Numbered from the stretch's first letter, positions 17,564 to 25,898 are shown. The stretch: DNA of 64,000 nt from Candidatus Fermentithermobacillaceae bacterium (GCA_020725645.1 DYEQ01000034.1:1-64000); one strand, 5' to 3'. Program-made: numbers and translations. The notes: a model not told the origin generated them from the sequence alone.

Positions 17564-18532
17564 TCAGCACCTCCTTTCGGTTTTCCTCTTGGTGGCGCAG
17601 TCCAGGATTTCCCCAACCAGCGTGGGGTAATCCATTCCCGCCTTCTCCGCTATCCGGGGAACCTCACTGTACCCGGGTTGGAGCCCGGGAAGGGTGTTTA
17701 CCTCGAGGACGTATGGTCTTCCGTCGTTGGAGAGCCGTATGTCCACCCTTCCAATGTCCCTGCACTTCAGGGCCTTGAAAGCCTGGATGGCGATGCTTTG
17801 GACCTCGTAGGCCACCTCCTCCGGAAGGTCCGCCGGGCAAACGGGAATCACGTGATCCCTCGACTTAACGGAATACGTGTACATGCCATCCTCGTGGAAG
17901 ATGATCTCTTCCACGGGAAGCGCCCGAACATCCGGGTAGCCCAAGAGAGCTACGGTGAACTCGCGCCCTTCCACGTACTCCTCCACCAGGATGGGTGGTT
18001 CGAAGACCTTCAGAAGCTCTCGGGCCAGTTCCAGCGCATCCTCGGGATCGTTCTTAACGCTGTCGCCGGTAATTCCGACGCTGGAACCCTCGCCGGACGG
18101 CTTAACTATCACCGGATACCGGAGGTCCTTTTTGAGGTCGTCGGCCTCGGTGTAGATGACGTCGAACTTCGGAGTGGGCACGTCCCGGGATAACCAGACC
18201 ATTTTGGCCAGGTGTTTTTCCAATCCTAGCATGTGCCCTACGGAACCTGAGCCTGTAAACGGAACGCCGAGAAATTCCAGCATGGCCGCAATGTGCCCCT
18301 GCTCCCGCTTGCTCGAGTATCCGGTGGCGATGTTGAATACGACGTCCGGCCCGAGATCTCCGAGAGCTTGCAACATATCCGGCCCGGCCCGTACCACTTC
18401 CACTTCGTGCCCGAGAGATTTCAGGGCCTGACTGACCGCTTCCAGGGTTTTTTCCCCCTGATAAAAGGCGTGAGGATCCGCCTGGTACATCCTGGCCCCG
18501 CGTTCAGGGCATGCCAATACCGAAACGCGCAA
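17564..18532 (-). CDS. ATP-grasp ligase, D-alanine-D-alanine ligase-like
   Basis: A 322-residue ATP-grasp enzyme with TTG start at 18532, preceded by AGGAGG. Visible motifs are DVVFNIATGYSSKREQGHIA AMLEFLGVPFTGSG (N-domain), the phosphate-binding loop KPSGEGSSVGI, VEEYVEGREFTVALLG, and the Mg/ATP site DIGRVDIRLSNDGRPYVLEV NTLPGL. The family couples ATP cleavage to amide formation, classically D-Ala-D-Ala for peptidoglycan. The genetic partners (opine dehydrogenase-like, B12 mutase-like) and control by a c-di-AMP riboswitch suggest a non-standard substrate, but a Ddl role cannot be excluded. It is the first gene after the riboswitch. Confidence 0.82.
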   Translation of the reverse strand: MRVSVLACPERGARMYQADPHAFYQGEKTLEAVSQALKSLGHEVEVVRAGPDMLQALGDLGPDVVFNIATGYSSKREQGHIAAMLEFLGVPFTGSGSVGHMLGLEKHLAKMVWLSRDVPTPKFDVIYTEADDLKKDLRYPVIVKPSGEGSSVGITGDSVKNDPEDALELARELLKVFEPPILVEEYVEGREFTVALLGYPDVRALPVEEIIFHEDGMYTYSVKSRDHVIPVCPADLPEEVAYEVQSIAIQAFKALKCRDIGRVDIRLSNDGRPYVLEVNTLPGLQPGYSEVPRIAEKAGMDYPTLVGEILDCATKRKTERRC

Positions 18533-18572
18533 CGTACCACCTCCTCTTCGCGGTAGTTGCCGTCAAAGAAGG

Positions 18573-18601
18573 GAAAACAGAAAGACCCGAGAAAACGGGT
18601 C
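18573..18601 (-). terminator. Riboswitch-linked intrinsic terminator
   Basis: On the minus strand GACCCG, a 6-base loop and CGGGTC form a hairpin (18601-18584), followed by TTTCTGTTTT. It lies about 60 bases 3' of the c-di-AMP aptamer and 40 bases before the ATP-grasp start codon. This is the expected expression platform for ligand-induced early termination. Confidence 0.7.
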
Positions 18602-18661
18602 CGAGACACAAGCCGCTTCTCCAGCCAGCGAAGATAGTGACAGCTGGAGTGACGGCCGGGG

Positions 18662-18805
18662 TCCGTCTCCCTTTCCCACGCTTACGAGGTTAGCTGACGG
18701 GCTCGGACCGGAAGGGTCTGGCCCTACCCGCTTTCGCGGGATTAGCCCCGAAATTCTTGGGTCCCCCGTTCCCCGGAAACCCGGGGATTCAGCGCTCAGA
18801 CGGCT
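18662..18805 (-). ncRNA. Cyclic-di-AMP riboswitch (ydaO/yuaA type)
   Basis: Reading the minus strand, the conserved blocks of the ydaO aptamer appear in order: CGCTGAATCC, GGGGAACGGGGGACCC, TTTCGGGGCTAATCCC, GCGGGTAGGGCC, and the 3' signature CCGTCAGCTAACCTCGTAA followed by GCG and a purine-rich end. These match the known T. tengcongensis and B. subtilis aptamers block by block. ydaO riboswitches bind two c-di-AMP molecules and usually switch genes off when the ligand is high, often for cell-wall and osmolyte functions. A promoter is directly upstream and a terminator directly downstream. The controlled operon is the ligase/opine dehydrogenase/mutase trio. Confidence 0.88.
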
Positions 18806-18822
18806 TTTGGTTTTGTGGTTCC

Positions 18823-18852
18823 ATTATATATGGACTTTTTCCAATAGGTCAA
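18823..18852 (-). promoter_or_regulatory. SigA-type promoter for the riboswitch operon
   Basis: On the minus strand TTGACC (18852-18847) and TATAAT (18828-18823) are separated by 18 bases. The predicted start of transcription, about 18816, is some 10 bases before the riboswitch aptamer begins, consistent with a dedicated riboswitch transcript. The promoter lies in the 330-base gap after spoIVFB. Confidence 0.75.
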
Positions 18853-18862
18853 TATCGGGATT

Positions 18863-19771
18863 CTACACAGGTTCCTGTAATAGGGAGTCAAGGCGCCGGA
18901 GGATCTCCCCCTTGTAGTAAGCTTTTAGAATATCCCCCTCGGTCAACTTCCCCAACTCCCGGAGTTTCCCGTTGACCACCGTTATTATATGATACCTTGC
19001 AGGCCGGAACCTTAGAACGACGTCCCTCACGCGGAGGTCACCACGGCAGACGAGTTGTTCCACCCGGAGTATCCCCCGTTTGCCGAGCTCTTCCTGCCGG
19101 GTAAGGAGCTTTGCGACCGAGTGGAAGCTGGAATTGTCCCGCTCAGCCAGAGCTCCCCACGTCACGATGACGCCGAGAATTCCCACCGGGTCGTAGGGAT
19201 TCCCAGTGAAAAACCTCATCACTCCGTAAATCATCATACCGAGACCCGCTACCACCCCCAGGTTCGAAGCTATGCGCGAAGCTTGAAGATAGCCGGTCTG
19301 CAGAGAAAGCCAGGCCCGGAGTATCCTTCCGCCGTCCAAGGGGAGGCAGGGAAGAAGGTTGACTGCGGCCATGGCCAGGTTGGTCCGGACGAGGAGCTCG
19401 AGCAACGGGAAACTCATGCCCGGGTAAAGTTTCGGAAGGATCGTGCGTTGGATGAGCCAGCTTGCCGCTGCCATCAGTATGTTTTGGCCGGGACCAGCGG
19501 AGGCGATCAGGACCTCGGCGCGGGGTTCGAGCTGCCAAGCTCGTTCGAGCTTGGCGACAGCTCCGAAGGGCCACAAGTGAACGCTTTTCACCGTCGCTCC
19601 CTCGATAGAAGCTTTCAAGAGGTGTCCCCCTTCGTGGAGGAGAAGGCTTGACAGGAGAACCAGGAACTCGAGACCGTAGCCGCTTACGAAGGAGATTCCC
19701 GCGACTGCGATCAAAGTTGGATGCAGGTATATGCCGGTGCTGCCCAACCGGCCGAGGCGGATACCCGACAC
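18863..19771 (-). CDS. spoIVFB: SpoIVFB-like M50 intramembrane metalloprotease
   Basis: A 302-residue site-2-protease family member. The zinc site is H46EGGH50 within a membrane segment (LLSSLLLHEGGHLLKA), and the third ligand region is VNLLPCLPLDGGRILRAWLS. Several further membrane segments precede a C-terminal CBS-like half (about 225-300). SpoIVFB cleaves pro-sigma-K in the mother cell of sporulating Firmicutes. Identity rests on the M50 motifs together with the adjacent SpoIVFA-like gene 4 bases upstream; without sigK in view a housekeeping role remains possible. GTG start at 19771. Confidence 0.82.
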   Translation of the reverse strand: MSGIRLGRLGSTGIYLHPTLIAVAGISFVSGYGLEFLVLLSSLLLHEGGHLLKASIEGATVKSVHLWPFGAVAKLERAWQLEPRAEVLIASAGPGQNILMAAASWLIQRTILPKLYPGMSFPLLELLVRTNLAMAAVNLLPCLPLDGGRILRAWLSLQTGYLQASRIASNLGVVAGLGMMIYGVMRFFTGNPYDPVGILGVIVTWGALAERDNSSFHSVAKLLTRQEELGKRGILRVEQLVCRGDLRVRDVVLRFRPARYHIITVVNGKLRELGKLTEGDILKAYYKGEILRRLDSLLQEPV

Positions 19772-19775
19772 TTGT

Positions 19776-20486
19776 TCATGGCCCTTTCCCCTGCGGAGGC
19801 AGTACCGTCATGGGATCTATCTCGACACCGTCCTTTCTCACCTCGAAATGGAGGTGAGGTGTTCCGGCCTCGCCGGTGTCGCCGACGTTCCCGATGCGGT
19901 CGCCCCTGGCGAGCCTCTGGTTTTCCTTAACGACCGCGGTGTCGAGGTGAGCGTAAAGGGTAGAAAGTCCGCCCCCGTGGTCCACCTCCACGACGAGACC
20001 GAACTCGGGAGACTCTCTTACGCTGACCACCACCCCCGGTAGAACCGCGTAAACCGGGGTCCCCTTGGGTGCCGCTATGTCGATCCCCTTGTGCAAGATC
20101 ATCCCCGGACCGGTCTGATTTGGCTGCCACCCGAATAACGATGTGACCTCTCCCTGCGCCGGCCAGGCCAGAGTCATCCCCTCCATACCGGCGTGCCTTC
20201 TCCAGAAGACGGTTATGTCCAGGTTACTCCATCTTAAGGAGGCCAGCTTGTCGGGGGCCTGTCTTAACCATACCAGAGCTTCATCCAGTGTGAGGTCGTG
20301 GTCCACCGCGTATCTCGAGGCCGCGAGGATCTGGGCGGAGAGCCCCGCAGGAGAACTGCCCGCGCCCCAGAGAAGGGCGAATATGAACAGGGCAGCTAGA
20401 GTTTGACGAACCCAGGTTGGAACGGATACCTGGTTCTCTTCCGGCGAAACGCTTTTCGTTTTCTCTCTCCAGCTCATAGCTACCAC
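19776..20486 (-). CDS. spoIVFA: SpoIVFA-like membrane-anchored M23 peptidase-fold protein
   Basis: A 236-residue protein with one membrane segment near residues 26-50 and a C-terminal LytM/M23 domain (about 110-236): HKGIDIAAPKGTPVYAVLPG, GGGLSTLYAHLD and TPHLHFEVRKDGVEIDP. SpoIVFA holds SpoIVFB inactive until SpoIVB cuts it. Here the M23 zinc ligands (H in HKGID, H-x-H in HLHF) look complete, so a true hydrolase cannot be ruled out; the pairing with the M50 gene is the main argument. Start is GTG 20486 or ATG 20477. Confidence 0.78.
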   Translation of the reverse strand: MVAMSWREKTKSVSPEENQVSVPTWVRQTLAALFIFALLWGAGSSPAGLSAQILAASRYAVDHDLTLDEALVWLRQAPDKLASLRWSNLDITVFWRRHAGMEGMTLAWPAQGEVTSLFGWQPNQTGPGMILHKGIDIAAPKGTPVYAVLPGVVVSVRESPEFGLVVEVDHGGGLSTLYAHLDTAVVKENQRLARGDRIGNVGDTGEAGTPHLHFEVRKDGVEIDPMTVLPPQGKGP

Positions 20487-20636
20487 GCTCGCCTCGGGTT
20501 GTCTAAGGAAATCTATTGGTCATCTTGAAGAGATATGCGTAAGGTTGTCCCGGAAAGCAGGGTTTCTGCGTTGCCGGTGAAGAATTATGTCTTTTAGGGG
20601 CGGTTGGCTTTATGCTGACGGCATCAACTTCTCTCG

Positions 20637-21149
20637 ATGATGCTCAAGCATGATGGCTCCTTTCCAAACCAGCCGCCCTCCGGCGTAATCGGAACCGCTG
20701 AAAGCATGGTGGGGAAAGGCGGGTATCTAGTGAAATCCGCGCGGGTAATCGTAGGTTGTATGGAGGACGCGGGAAGAAGCATTCCGGTCGTCGCTCTGTC
20801 TCTGGCGACACCCCGGGAAGCCCAGGAAGTAGCTTCGCTGGTCCTCCGTTGCCAGAACGGCTCGCGACCCTTCTCCTCAGGACCTGCCGTTTACGTGGGT
20901 GACACCCAAATCCGCGTTACCGTGTTGGAAAAAGACGCATGTTATGTAGAAATAGATGCCCGAAAGGACCCGCGTCACTTGACGTCGGCCTACTACGTTA
21001 TGGCGCTTGTCCCCCGGCAAACGGCCGAGCTTTTTCTGAAGCTATTTGAGTTGACCGGACATTACGTCCTGACCGTAGCTATATCCGAAAACCCCGCCCT
21101 TGAAATGCTCGACCTGGTGAAGTACGTTATCTACCGTAAGAAACTTTGA
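20637..21149 (+). CDS. Unrecognised 170-residue protein
   Basis: No family recognised. The protein looks globular with alternating hydrophobic strands and helices: ARVIVGCMEDAGRSIPVVAL SL, VYVGDTQIRVTVLEKDACYV EIDARKDPR, AYYVMALVPRQTAELFLKLF. There are no membrane segments or metal motifs. The start is uncertain: ATG 20637 has no clear ribosome site, and an internal ATG at 20706 is possible. The last four bases overlap the Nudix gene, so the two are probably co-translated and related in function. It is transcribed divergently from spoIVFA. Confidence 0.55.
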   Translation: MMLKHDGSFPNQPPSGVIGTAESMVGKGGYLVKSARVIVGCMEDAGRSIPVVALSLATPREAQEVASLVLRCQNGSRPFSSGPAVYVGDTQIRVTVLEKDACYVEIDARKDPRHLTSAYYVMALVPRQTAELFLKLFELTGHYVLTVAISENPALEMLDLVKYVIYRKKL

Positions 21150-21832
21150 GAGGAGATTTTCAACCATTGAGTGAGAGAGAAACCGAAAGAAGCGTGCCGG
21201 GCAAAGCGACGGAGCCGTTTGCCGAGGAGCTGATCCTGGCCGTAAACGCGCAAGCCATATTCGGGACCATAGGAAGGTTCCGCGGCCTGCGCAGAGAAAC
21301 TCCTGAAGTGTGGAAGGTGCTCGCCTCACGGTCAGGGTTTTACCGTAGAAGCATGCTGGAGAACGATCCGGCATACAAACAGCTCATCAGCTACACGGTT
21401 TTCGTTTCCAAAGGCCAGATCTTCGTCATGAAGCGGCTTGGGGGGCAAGCTGAGTCGCGCCTGCGGGGACTCCTTTCCGTAGGCGTGGGAGGTCACATGA
21501 ACCCCGTTCCGGAAACGGGGTGGCCGGGTAAGAGGGCCATCTACCGGTTCAAGGCGCTCGTTCACGCCAACATCCTGCGGGAGATCCGGGAGGAGGTCAT
21601 CATCCCGTGGACACCTCCCCTCACTTTCCTCGGATTCCTCAATGACGACGAAACGGAAGTAGGGCGGGTGCATCTGGGCATGGTCTGTCTCGCCACCCTT
21701 GCTCAACCGCTTCTGGCCATCCGTGAGGGCGACAAAATGGTAGGGGCATGGGTACCCATGAGCAAGCTTCATGACCTCGGAAGGTTCGAGAGCTGGTCTT
21801 CCCTTCTTTTGAGCGCCATCAAACTCCGCTGA
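21146..21832 (+). CDS. Nudix-like hydrolase domain protein
   Basis: A 228-residue protein. The C-terminal two thirds has a Nudix-type fold: YTVFVSKGQIFVMKRLGG, LLSVGVGGHMNP, then an AxxRE-x-x-EEV helix (NILREIREEVIIP) that fits the Nudix box RE(x2)EE, followed by FLGFLNDDETEVGRVHLGMV. This FLNDD-VG-VHLG end is typical of a Nudix group often annotated as phosphoesterase. The first 60 residues resemble no domain I know. Metal-dependent cleavage of a nucleoside-diphosphate-linked substrate is the family expectation; the substrate is unknown. Track start ATG/GTG at 21146 overlaps the preceding stop. Confidence 0.65.
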   Translation: MRGDFQPLSERETERSVPGKATEPFAEELILAVNAQAIFGTIGRFRGLRRETPEVWKVLASRSGFYRRSMLENDPAYKQLISYTVFVSKGQIFVMKRLGGQAESRLRGLLSVGVGGHMNPVPETGWPGKRAIYRFKALVHANILREIREEVIIPWTPPLTFLGFLNDDETEVGRVHLGMVCLATLAQPLLAIREGDKMVGAWVPMSKLHDLGRFESWSSLLLSAIKLR

Positions 21833-21862
21833 GGACGGCATACTTGTAGTGGAGGGTCCGTA

Positions 21863-22243
21863 ATGACCAGGCATGATGTGGCCGTAGCTCTGTTCCTCCT
21901 CTTGATCGCGGGCGTGGCGTGGGCCCTTTTCTATCTCCCTGTACGGTCGGCCAGAGAGCTCGTAGCCGTCGTCAGAGTGGACAACAAGGTGGTGGCAAAG
22001 CTCCCGGTATCCGCGCCGGAACTCTCCGTCAAGCTCGTAAAAGTCCCCCGGGGTGAAGCCCTTATCGAGTACGGTCAGGGAAAGGTGAGGGTCCTTCCGC
22101 TGCCTCCTGACGTATGCCCGAGGGGGATATGTTGGAGAACGGGGTGGATTTCCAGATCGGGGCAAGTTATAGTCTGCCTGCCTAACCGGATGACGGTGGC
22201 TCTCGAAGGGGGCACCCCCGAAGTAGACACGGTTGTCCGGTAA
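21863..22243 (+). CDS. NusG domain II-containing membrane-anchored protein
   Basis: A 126-residue protein with a single N-terminal membrane anchor (residues 8-26, VALFLLLIAGVAWALFYL) and an extracytoplasmic NusG_II (DUF1312) domain. The family Cys pair and loop are visible in CPRGICWRTGWISRSGQVIV CLPNRM. Function of this family is not established; it often sits next to ECF-type or isoprenoid-related membrane genes. A GGAGGGT ribosome site lies before ATG 21863. It converges with the QueT-like gene 52 bases away. Confidence 0.8.
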   Translation: MTRHDVAVALFLLLIAGVAWALFYLPVRSARELVAVVRVDNKVVAKLPVSAPELSVKLVKVPRGEALIEYGQGKVRVLPLPPDVCPRGICWRTGWISRSGQVIVCLPNRMTVALEGGTPEVDTVVR

Positions 22244-22295
22244 CGGCATCCTGGTTTAGCTTTCTGCCGGGCTCTTTCCCCTTTATCTCTCGCCT

Positions 22296-22790
22296 CTAGC
22301 TCTTTCCCGAAATGAACTCCTTGAGTTTGGAATTTCTCTCGATTACGAGGAGCAAGGGATATCCCATCCCGAACGTCGCCACCGTTTCCCCCAGGGCGAT
22401 ATATAGCGCCGTTACCCAGTAAGGAACCCCGGAAAGACGGGCCACGTAGGCTGATACTACCAGCGCGTTTATCACGATGGGCGGAATGGGAGCTAGGTAG
22501 GCCCGGGGCATCTTGCTGGTGCCGTATGCTGCAAGGAGAGTCGCCAGCGCCCCGATGGTTACGTCCCAGGCCAAGAACGGACTTGCCAGGTTTCCCAATA
22601 TGCACCCGAAGTACAGTCCCCACACCGCCCATGGGGCGACATAAGGAAGTACGGTAAGAGCTTCGGATACCCTGACCTGCACCGGCCCGTAACTCAAGCT
22701 CGACAGGGGGGGTAGGGCAGTGAGAACGGCGTAGACGGTGGCGAGAAGACCGATGCGGGAGACATATTTAACTAGAGGAACCCGACCCAC
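22296..22790 (-). CDS. queT: QueT-family ECF substrate-binding membrane protein
   Basis: From GTG 22790 (GGAGG 7 bases upstream) the protein has 164 residues with about five membrane segments. The QueT family signature is present: GLLATVYAVLTALPPLSSLS YGPVQVRVSEALTVLPY, then LYFGCILGNLASPFLAWDVT IG and a C-terminal ALGETVATFGMGYPLLLVIE. QueT proteins are S components of energy-coupling transporters proposed to import queuosine precursors. No preQ1 riboswitch was recognised in the leader, although a GC-rich hairpin (CCCCGCG/CGCGGGG) precedes the start. The shared ECF module is not in this window. Confidence 0.8.
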   Translation of the reverse strand: MGRVPLVKYVSRIGLLATVYAVLTALPPLSSLSYGPVQVRVSEALTVLPYVAPWAVWGLYFGCILGNLASPFLAWDVTIGALATLLAAYGTSKMPRAYLAPIPPIVINALVVSAYVARLSGVPYWVTALYIALGETVATFGMGYPLLLVIERNSKLKEFISGKS

Positions 22791-22889
22791 AACGATCCCT
22801 CCATCCATTAAACTTCCCCGCGGCTCAGGGCGCGGGGTCCTGTGGAGAAGCGGCAGTCATGCGCATGCTCGCTCCATATGCTCCCCGTG

Positions 22890-24260
22890 CTAAGAGTCCC
22901 ATCTTTCCGGTATTCTCCCGATGTCCTTCCGGTAATGAGCCCCCTCAAATCGTATCAGGGAGCATGCTTCGTAGGCTCTCCTTCTGGATTCCTCGAGGTC
23001 GGTACCTAAAGCTGTCACCGAAAGAACCCGTCCGCCCCAGGTTTTGACCGGAACCAGAGAACCGGGGTGCTTTTCCCCAACTTCATTTGATGCGCCTTTT
23101 AGGGCGCTTTTAGGCGCGGTATCCCGGGAAGACGCCGGAGATCCACCACCCAACGGCATGGTGCCGGCTTGAAAGACCAGGACGTTCCCGAGGGCCAGAG
23201 CGTCTTCGATTCCGCTGATGACAAAGCCTTTTTCGTATTCTCCGGGATAACCCCGGGAGGCCATCACCACTGTGGTGGAAGCTTCGGGCCTGACCGTTAG
23301 CTGGACACGCTCCATACGACCCTGGGCCACCTCAAGGAAAACCGCCGCCAGATCGCCCTCAAGCCGGGGAAGCACGCACTGAGCTTCGGGGTCCCCGAAC
23401 CTCACGTTGAACTCGAGAACTTTGGGTCCCTCAGCCGTGATCATGAGCCCGGCGTACAGAACACCCCTGTAGTCCAGCTCCTCCTCCTGGAATCCTCGGA
23501 GTGCCTTTTCAAATATATCCTTTTCAATAGCCCGGACGTCCTCAGGTGAGAGAGGCGGAACGGGCGATATGGCCCCCATTCCTCCGGTCATCGGACCCTC
23601 GTCTCCGTCCAAGAGACGTTTATGGTCTTTCGCGACCGGAAGCATATGAAAACGTTCCCCACCCACCAGAGCCATGGCGGTAACTTCGTATCCCGAAAGG
23701 TATTCCTCGATGACCACCCTCCTGCCGGCACCCTGGAGGATCTTTCCCGACATCATGTTGGACAGAACTCTCAGCGCCTCGGAGCGGTCACCGGTAACCA
23801 CGACGCCTTTGCCCAGTGCCAGGCCATCAGCCTTGATCACCCAGGGACCCGGAGTCCCGCTGACGTACTGTTTGGCCTTGACCGGGTCTTGAAACGCCTC
23901 GAAGCGGGGATGGGGAATTTGGTGCCTCGACATGAATTGTTTCGCGAAGGCCTTGGAAGCTTCCAGTCTCGCCGCCATTTCTCCGGGCCCGAACACGGAT
24001 ATTCCTTTTGCTCTCAGGTAGTCCGCTATGCCGTTCGCTAGCGGATTTTCGGGACCCACTACCACCAGGTCCATCCGGATCCTCTGGCAAAACTCCAGTA
24101 CGGCGCCGAAGTTCATCGGGTCAATGCCTATATTCTCCCCAAGGGACAGCGTCCCGGGGTTGCCGGGCATTATGTAAAGCTCGCTCACCGAGGGACTTTT
24201 GGAGAGAGCCCACGCTAATGCGTGTTCCCTTCCTCCGGATCCGATCACTAGAACCCTCAT
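22890..24260 (-). CDS. purD: Phosphoribosylamine-glycine ligase PurD with an internal insertion
   Basis: GAR synthetase, an ATP-grasp enzyme of the second purine step. The N-domain begins VLVIGSGGREHALAWALSKS, followed by DLVVVGPENPL, KAFAKQFMSRHQIPHP, GPWVIKADGLALGKGVVV and GVLYAGLMITAEGPKVLEFN VRFGDPEAQ. It has 456 residues against the usual 420-430. The difference is a Ser/Gly/Pro-rich insertion of about 35 residues between VFQAGTMPLG and TWGGRVLSVTALG. The insertion lies in the C-domain loop and need not break activity. It is the last gene of the pur operon. Confidence 0.95.
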   Translation of the reverse strand: MRVLVIGSGGREHALAWALSKSPSVSELYIMPGNPGTLSLGENIGIDPMNFGAVLEFCQRIRMDLVVVGPENPLANGIADYLRAKGISVFGPGEMAARLEASKAFAKQFMSRHQIPHPRFEAFQDPVKAKQYVSGTPGPWVIKADGLALGKGVVVTGDRSEALRVLSNMMSGKILQGAGRRVVIEEYLSGYEVTAMALVGGERFHMLPVAKDHKRLLDGDEGPMTGGMGAISPVPPLSPEDVRAIEKDIFEKALRGFQEEELDYRGVLYAGLMITAEGPKVLEFNVRFGDPEAQCVLPRLEGDLAAVFLEVAQGRMERVQLTVRPEASTTVVMASRGYPGEYEKGFVISGIEDALALGNVLVFQAGTMPLGGGSPASSRDTAPKSALKGASNEVGEKHPGSLVPVKTWGGRVLSVTALGTDLEESRRRAYEACSLIRFEGAHYRKDIGRIPERWDS

Positions 24261-24350
24261 CAGATCTCACCACCTGGAAGCGAGTAAGCTTGCGGTTCGA
24301 AGCGGGACCGGCGACGCGGCTCGACGGACCTTTTTCCCTTCGAACCCGCT

Positions 24351-25898
24351 TCAATGCAAAAAATGCCTGGTCCCGGTAAAAACGAGGCTCACGCCGAGGC
24401 GGTTTGCGGTTCCTATGGACTCAGAGTCCCTCTTGGAGCCTCCCGGTGTCGCTATGGCCGTCACACCTGCCCGGGCCGCTTCCTCGACGGAATCGGGGAA
24501 TGGGAAAAACCCGTCCGAAGCCATACATGCCCCTCGAGCTCTTTCCCCCGCTCTCTTGACGGCGATTCTTACGGCGTCCACCCGGTTAGGCTGGCCTCCT
24601 CCTATCCCGACGGTCATCATATCCTTGGCCAGCACCACCGCATTGGACTTGACGTGTTTGGCCACGGTCATGGCGAAGGCCAGGTCTTTAAGCTCTTCCT
24701 CCGAGGGCTTCTTTTCCGACACTACGTTCCAGTCCTCATCTTTGGGCAGACGCCTGTCTCTCTCCTGTACCAGTATTCCTCCCAGTACCTGCCTCACCGA
24801 GTAAGAAGGAAGCTTCCCCTCCTGAGGGTCAGGCATGAACGCGATCCTCAGATCCTTCTTTTTCTTCAAGACCTCCAGAGCGTGCTCGGTGTAGCCGGGT
24901 GCCAGGACCATCTCGATGAAGCATTCCTTCATGCTGAGGGCGTCCTCTTCATCAAGACACCGGTTGAAGGCGACGATGCCGCCGAAAGCGGATACGGGGT
25001 CCCCTTCATATGCCTTTGCAAAGGCCTGCCCCGCAGTTTTCGCCACCGCCGCGCCGCACGGGGAAGCGTGTTTGATGATGCAAGCGGCCGGTTCGCGGAA
25101 CTCCGTGACGAGGCCCCAGGCAGCATCGGCATCAAGAAGGTTATTGAAGGAAATCTCCTTTCCGTGGATGACGCGGAAACCCGCCAGGGTGTCCGGTTCC
25201 GGTACGAGGCTTGCGTAGTAGGCGCCCTTCTGGTGCGGGTTTTCGCCATATCGCAAAATCGCCGAGCGCCTGTAGGAGAAGGTGAGCTCAGAGGGAAAAT
25301 CCAGGGGCCAGTTGCCCCACTCCCGACCGAGATAAGCGGAAATGGCCGCGTCGTAAGCGGCCGTGTGATGAAACACTTCGGCGGCAAGATTCTGTCTGGT
25401 CGCGAGGTCGATGTTACCCTGCTCTTTGAGCTTCTGCACGACTTCCTCGTACCGTGCGGGGTTACACAACGGAATCACCCATTGCCAGTTCTTAGCTGCC
25501 GCCCTCAACAGCGCCGGTCCTCCGATATCCACCTGCTCCATGACCTGCGTAACCGGGAGAATAGGCCTATTGGCGTGTTCCACGAAGGGATAGAGGTTTA
25601 CGCATACCATGTCCACCAGGGTTATTCCCAGCCGTTTTACGTCTTTCATATGGAAATCGTCGTCTCTCCTGGCGAGGATCCCGGCGTGAATCAGTGGATG
25701 AAGGGTCTTAACTCGTCCCCTCAGAACCTCTGGAAACCCGGTAACGTCGGAGACCTCTTTTACCGCGACTCCGGCGTCTCTCAAGAGGGAAGCAGTTCCG
25801 CCGGTGGATACGATCTCCCAGCCCATTTTCAGAAGATCTCTGGCGAGCTCGATCACACCCGTCTTGTCGTAGACGCTTATTATGGCCCGTCTTTTCAT
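24351..25898 (-). CDS. purH: Bifunctional AICAR transformylase/IMP cyclohydrolase PurH
   Basis: A 515-residue enzyme of the last two IMP steps. The cyclohydrolase (MGS-like) domain spans residues 1-190: ISVYDKTGVIELARDLLKMG WEIVSTGGTASLL, GRVKTLHPLIHAGILARR. The transformylase follows with NPHQKGAYY and the Lys-His dyad IIKHASPCGAA. The C-terminus carries DGFFPFPDSVEEAARAGVTA IATPGGS. Full length. It overlaps purN by four bases. Confidence 0.96.
   Translation of the reverse strand: MKRRAIISVYDKTGVIELARDLLKMGWEIVSTGGTASLLRDAGVAVKEVSDVTGFPEVLRGRVKTLHPLIHAGILARRDDDFHMKDVKRLGITLVDMVCVNLYPFVEHANRPILPVTQVMEQVDIGGPALLRAAAKNWQWVIPLCNPARYEEVVQKLKEQGNIDLATRQNLAAEVFHHTAAYDAAISAYLGREWGNWPLDFPSELTFSYRRSAILRYGENPHQKGAYYASLVPEPDTLAGFRVIHGKEISFNNLLDADAAWGLVTEFREPAACIIKHASPCGAAVAKTAGQAFAKAYEGDPVSAFGGIVAFNRCLDEEDALSMKECFIEMVLAPGYTEHALEVLKKKKDLRIAFMPDPQEGKLPSYSVRQVLGGILVQERDRRLPKDEDWNVVSEKKPSEEELKDLAFAMTVAKHVKSNAVVLAKDMMTVGIGGGQPNRVDAVRIAVKRAGERARGACMASDGFFPFPDSVEEAARAGVTAIATPGGSKRDSESIGTANRLGVSLVFTGTRHFLH

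Noticed and set aside
22791-22860. preQ1 riboswitch before queT
   Set aside because: Only a plain GC hairpin is present; the preQ1 class I tail and loop sequence were not found, nor class II elements.
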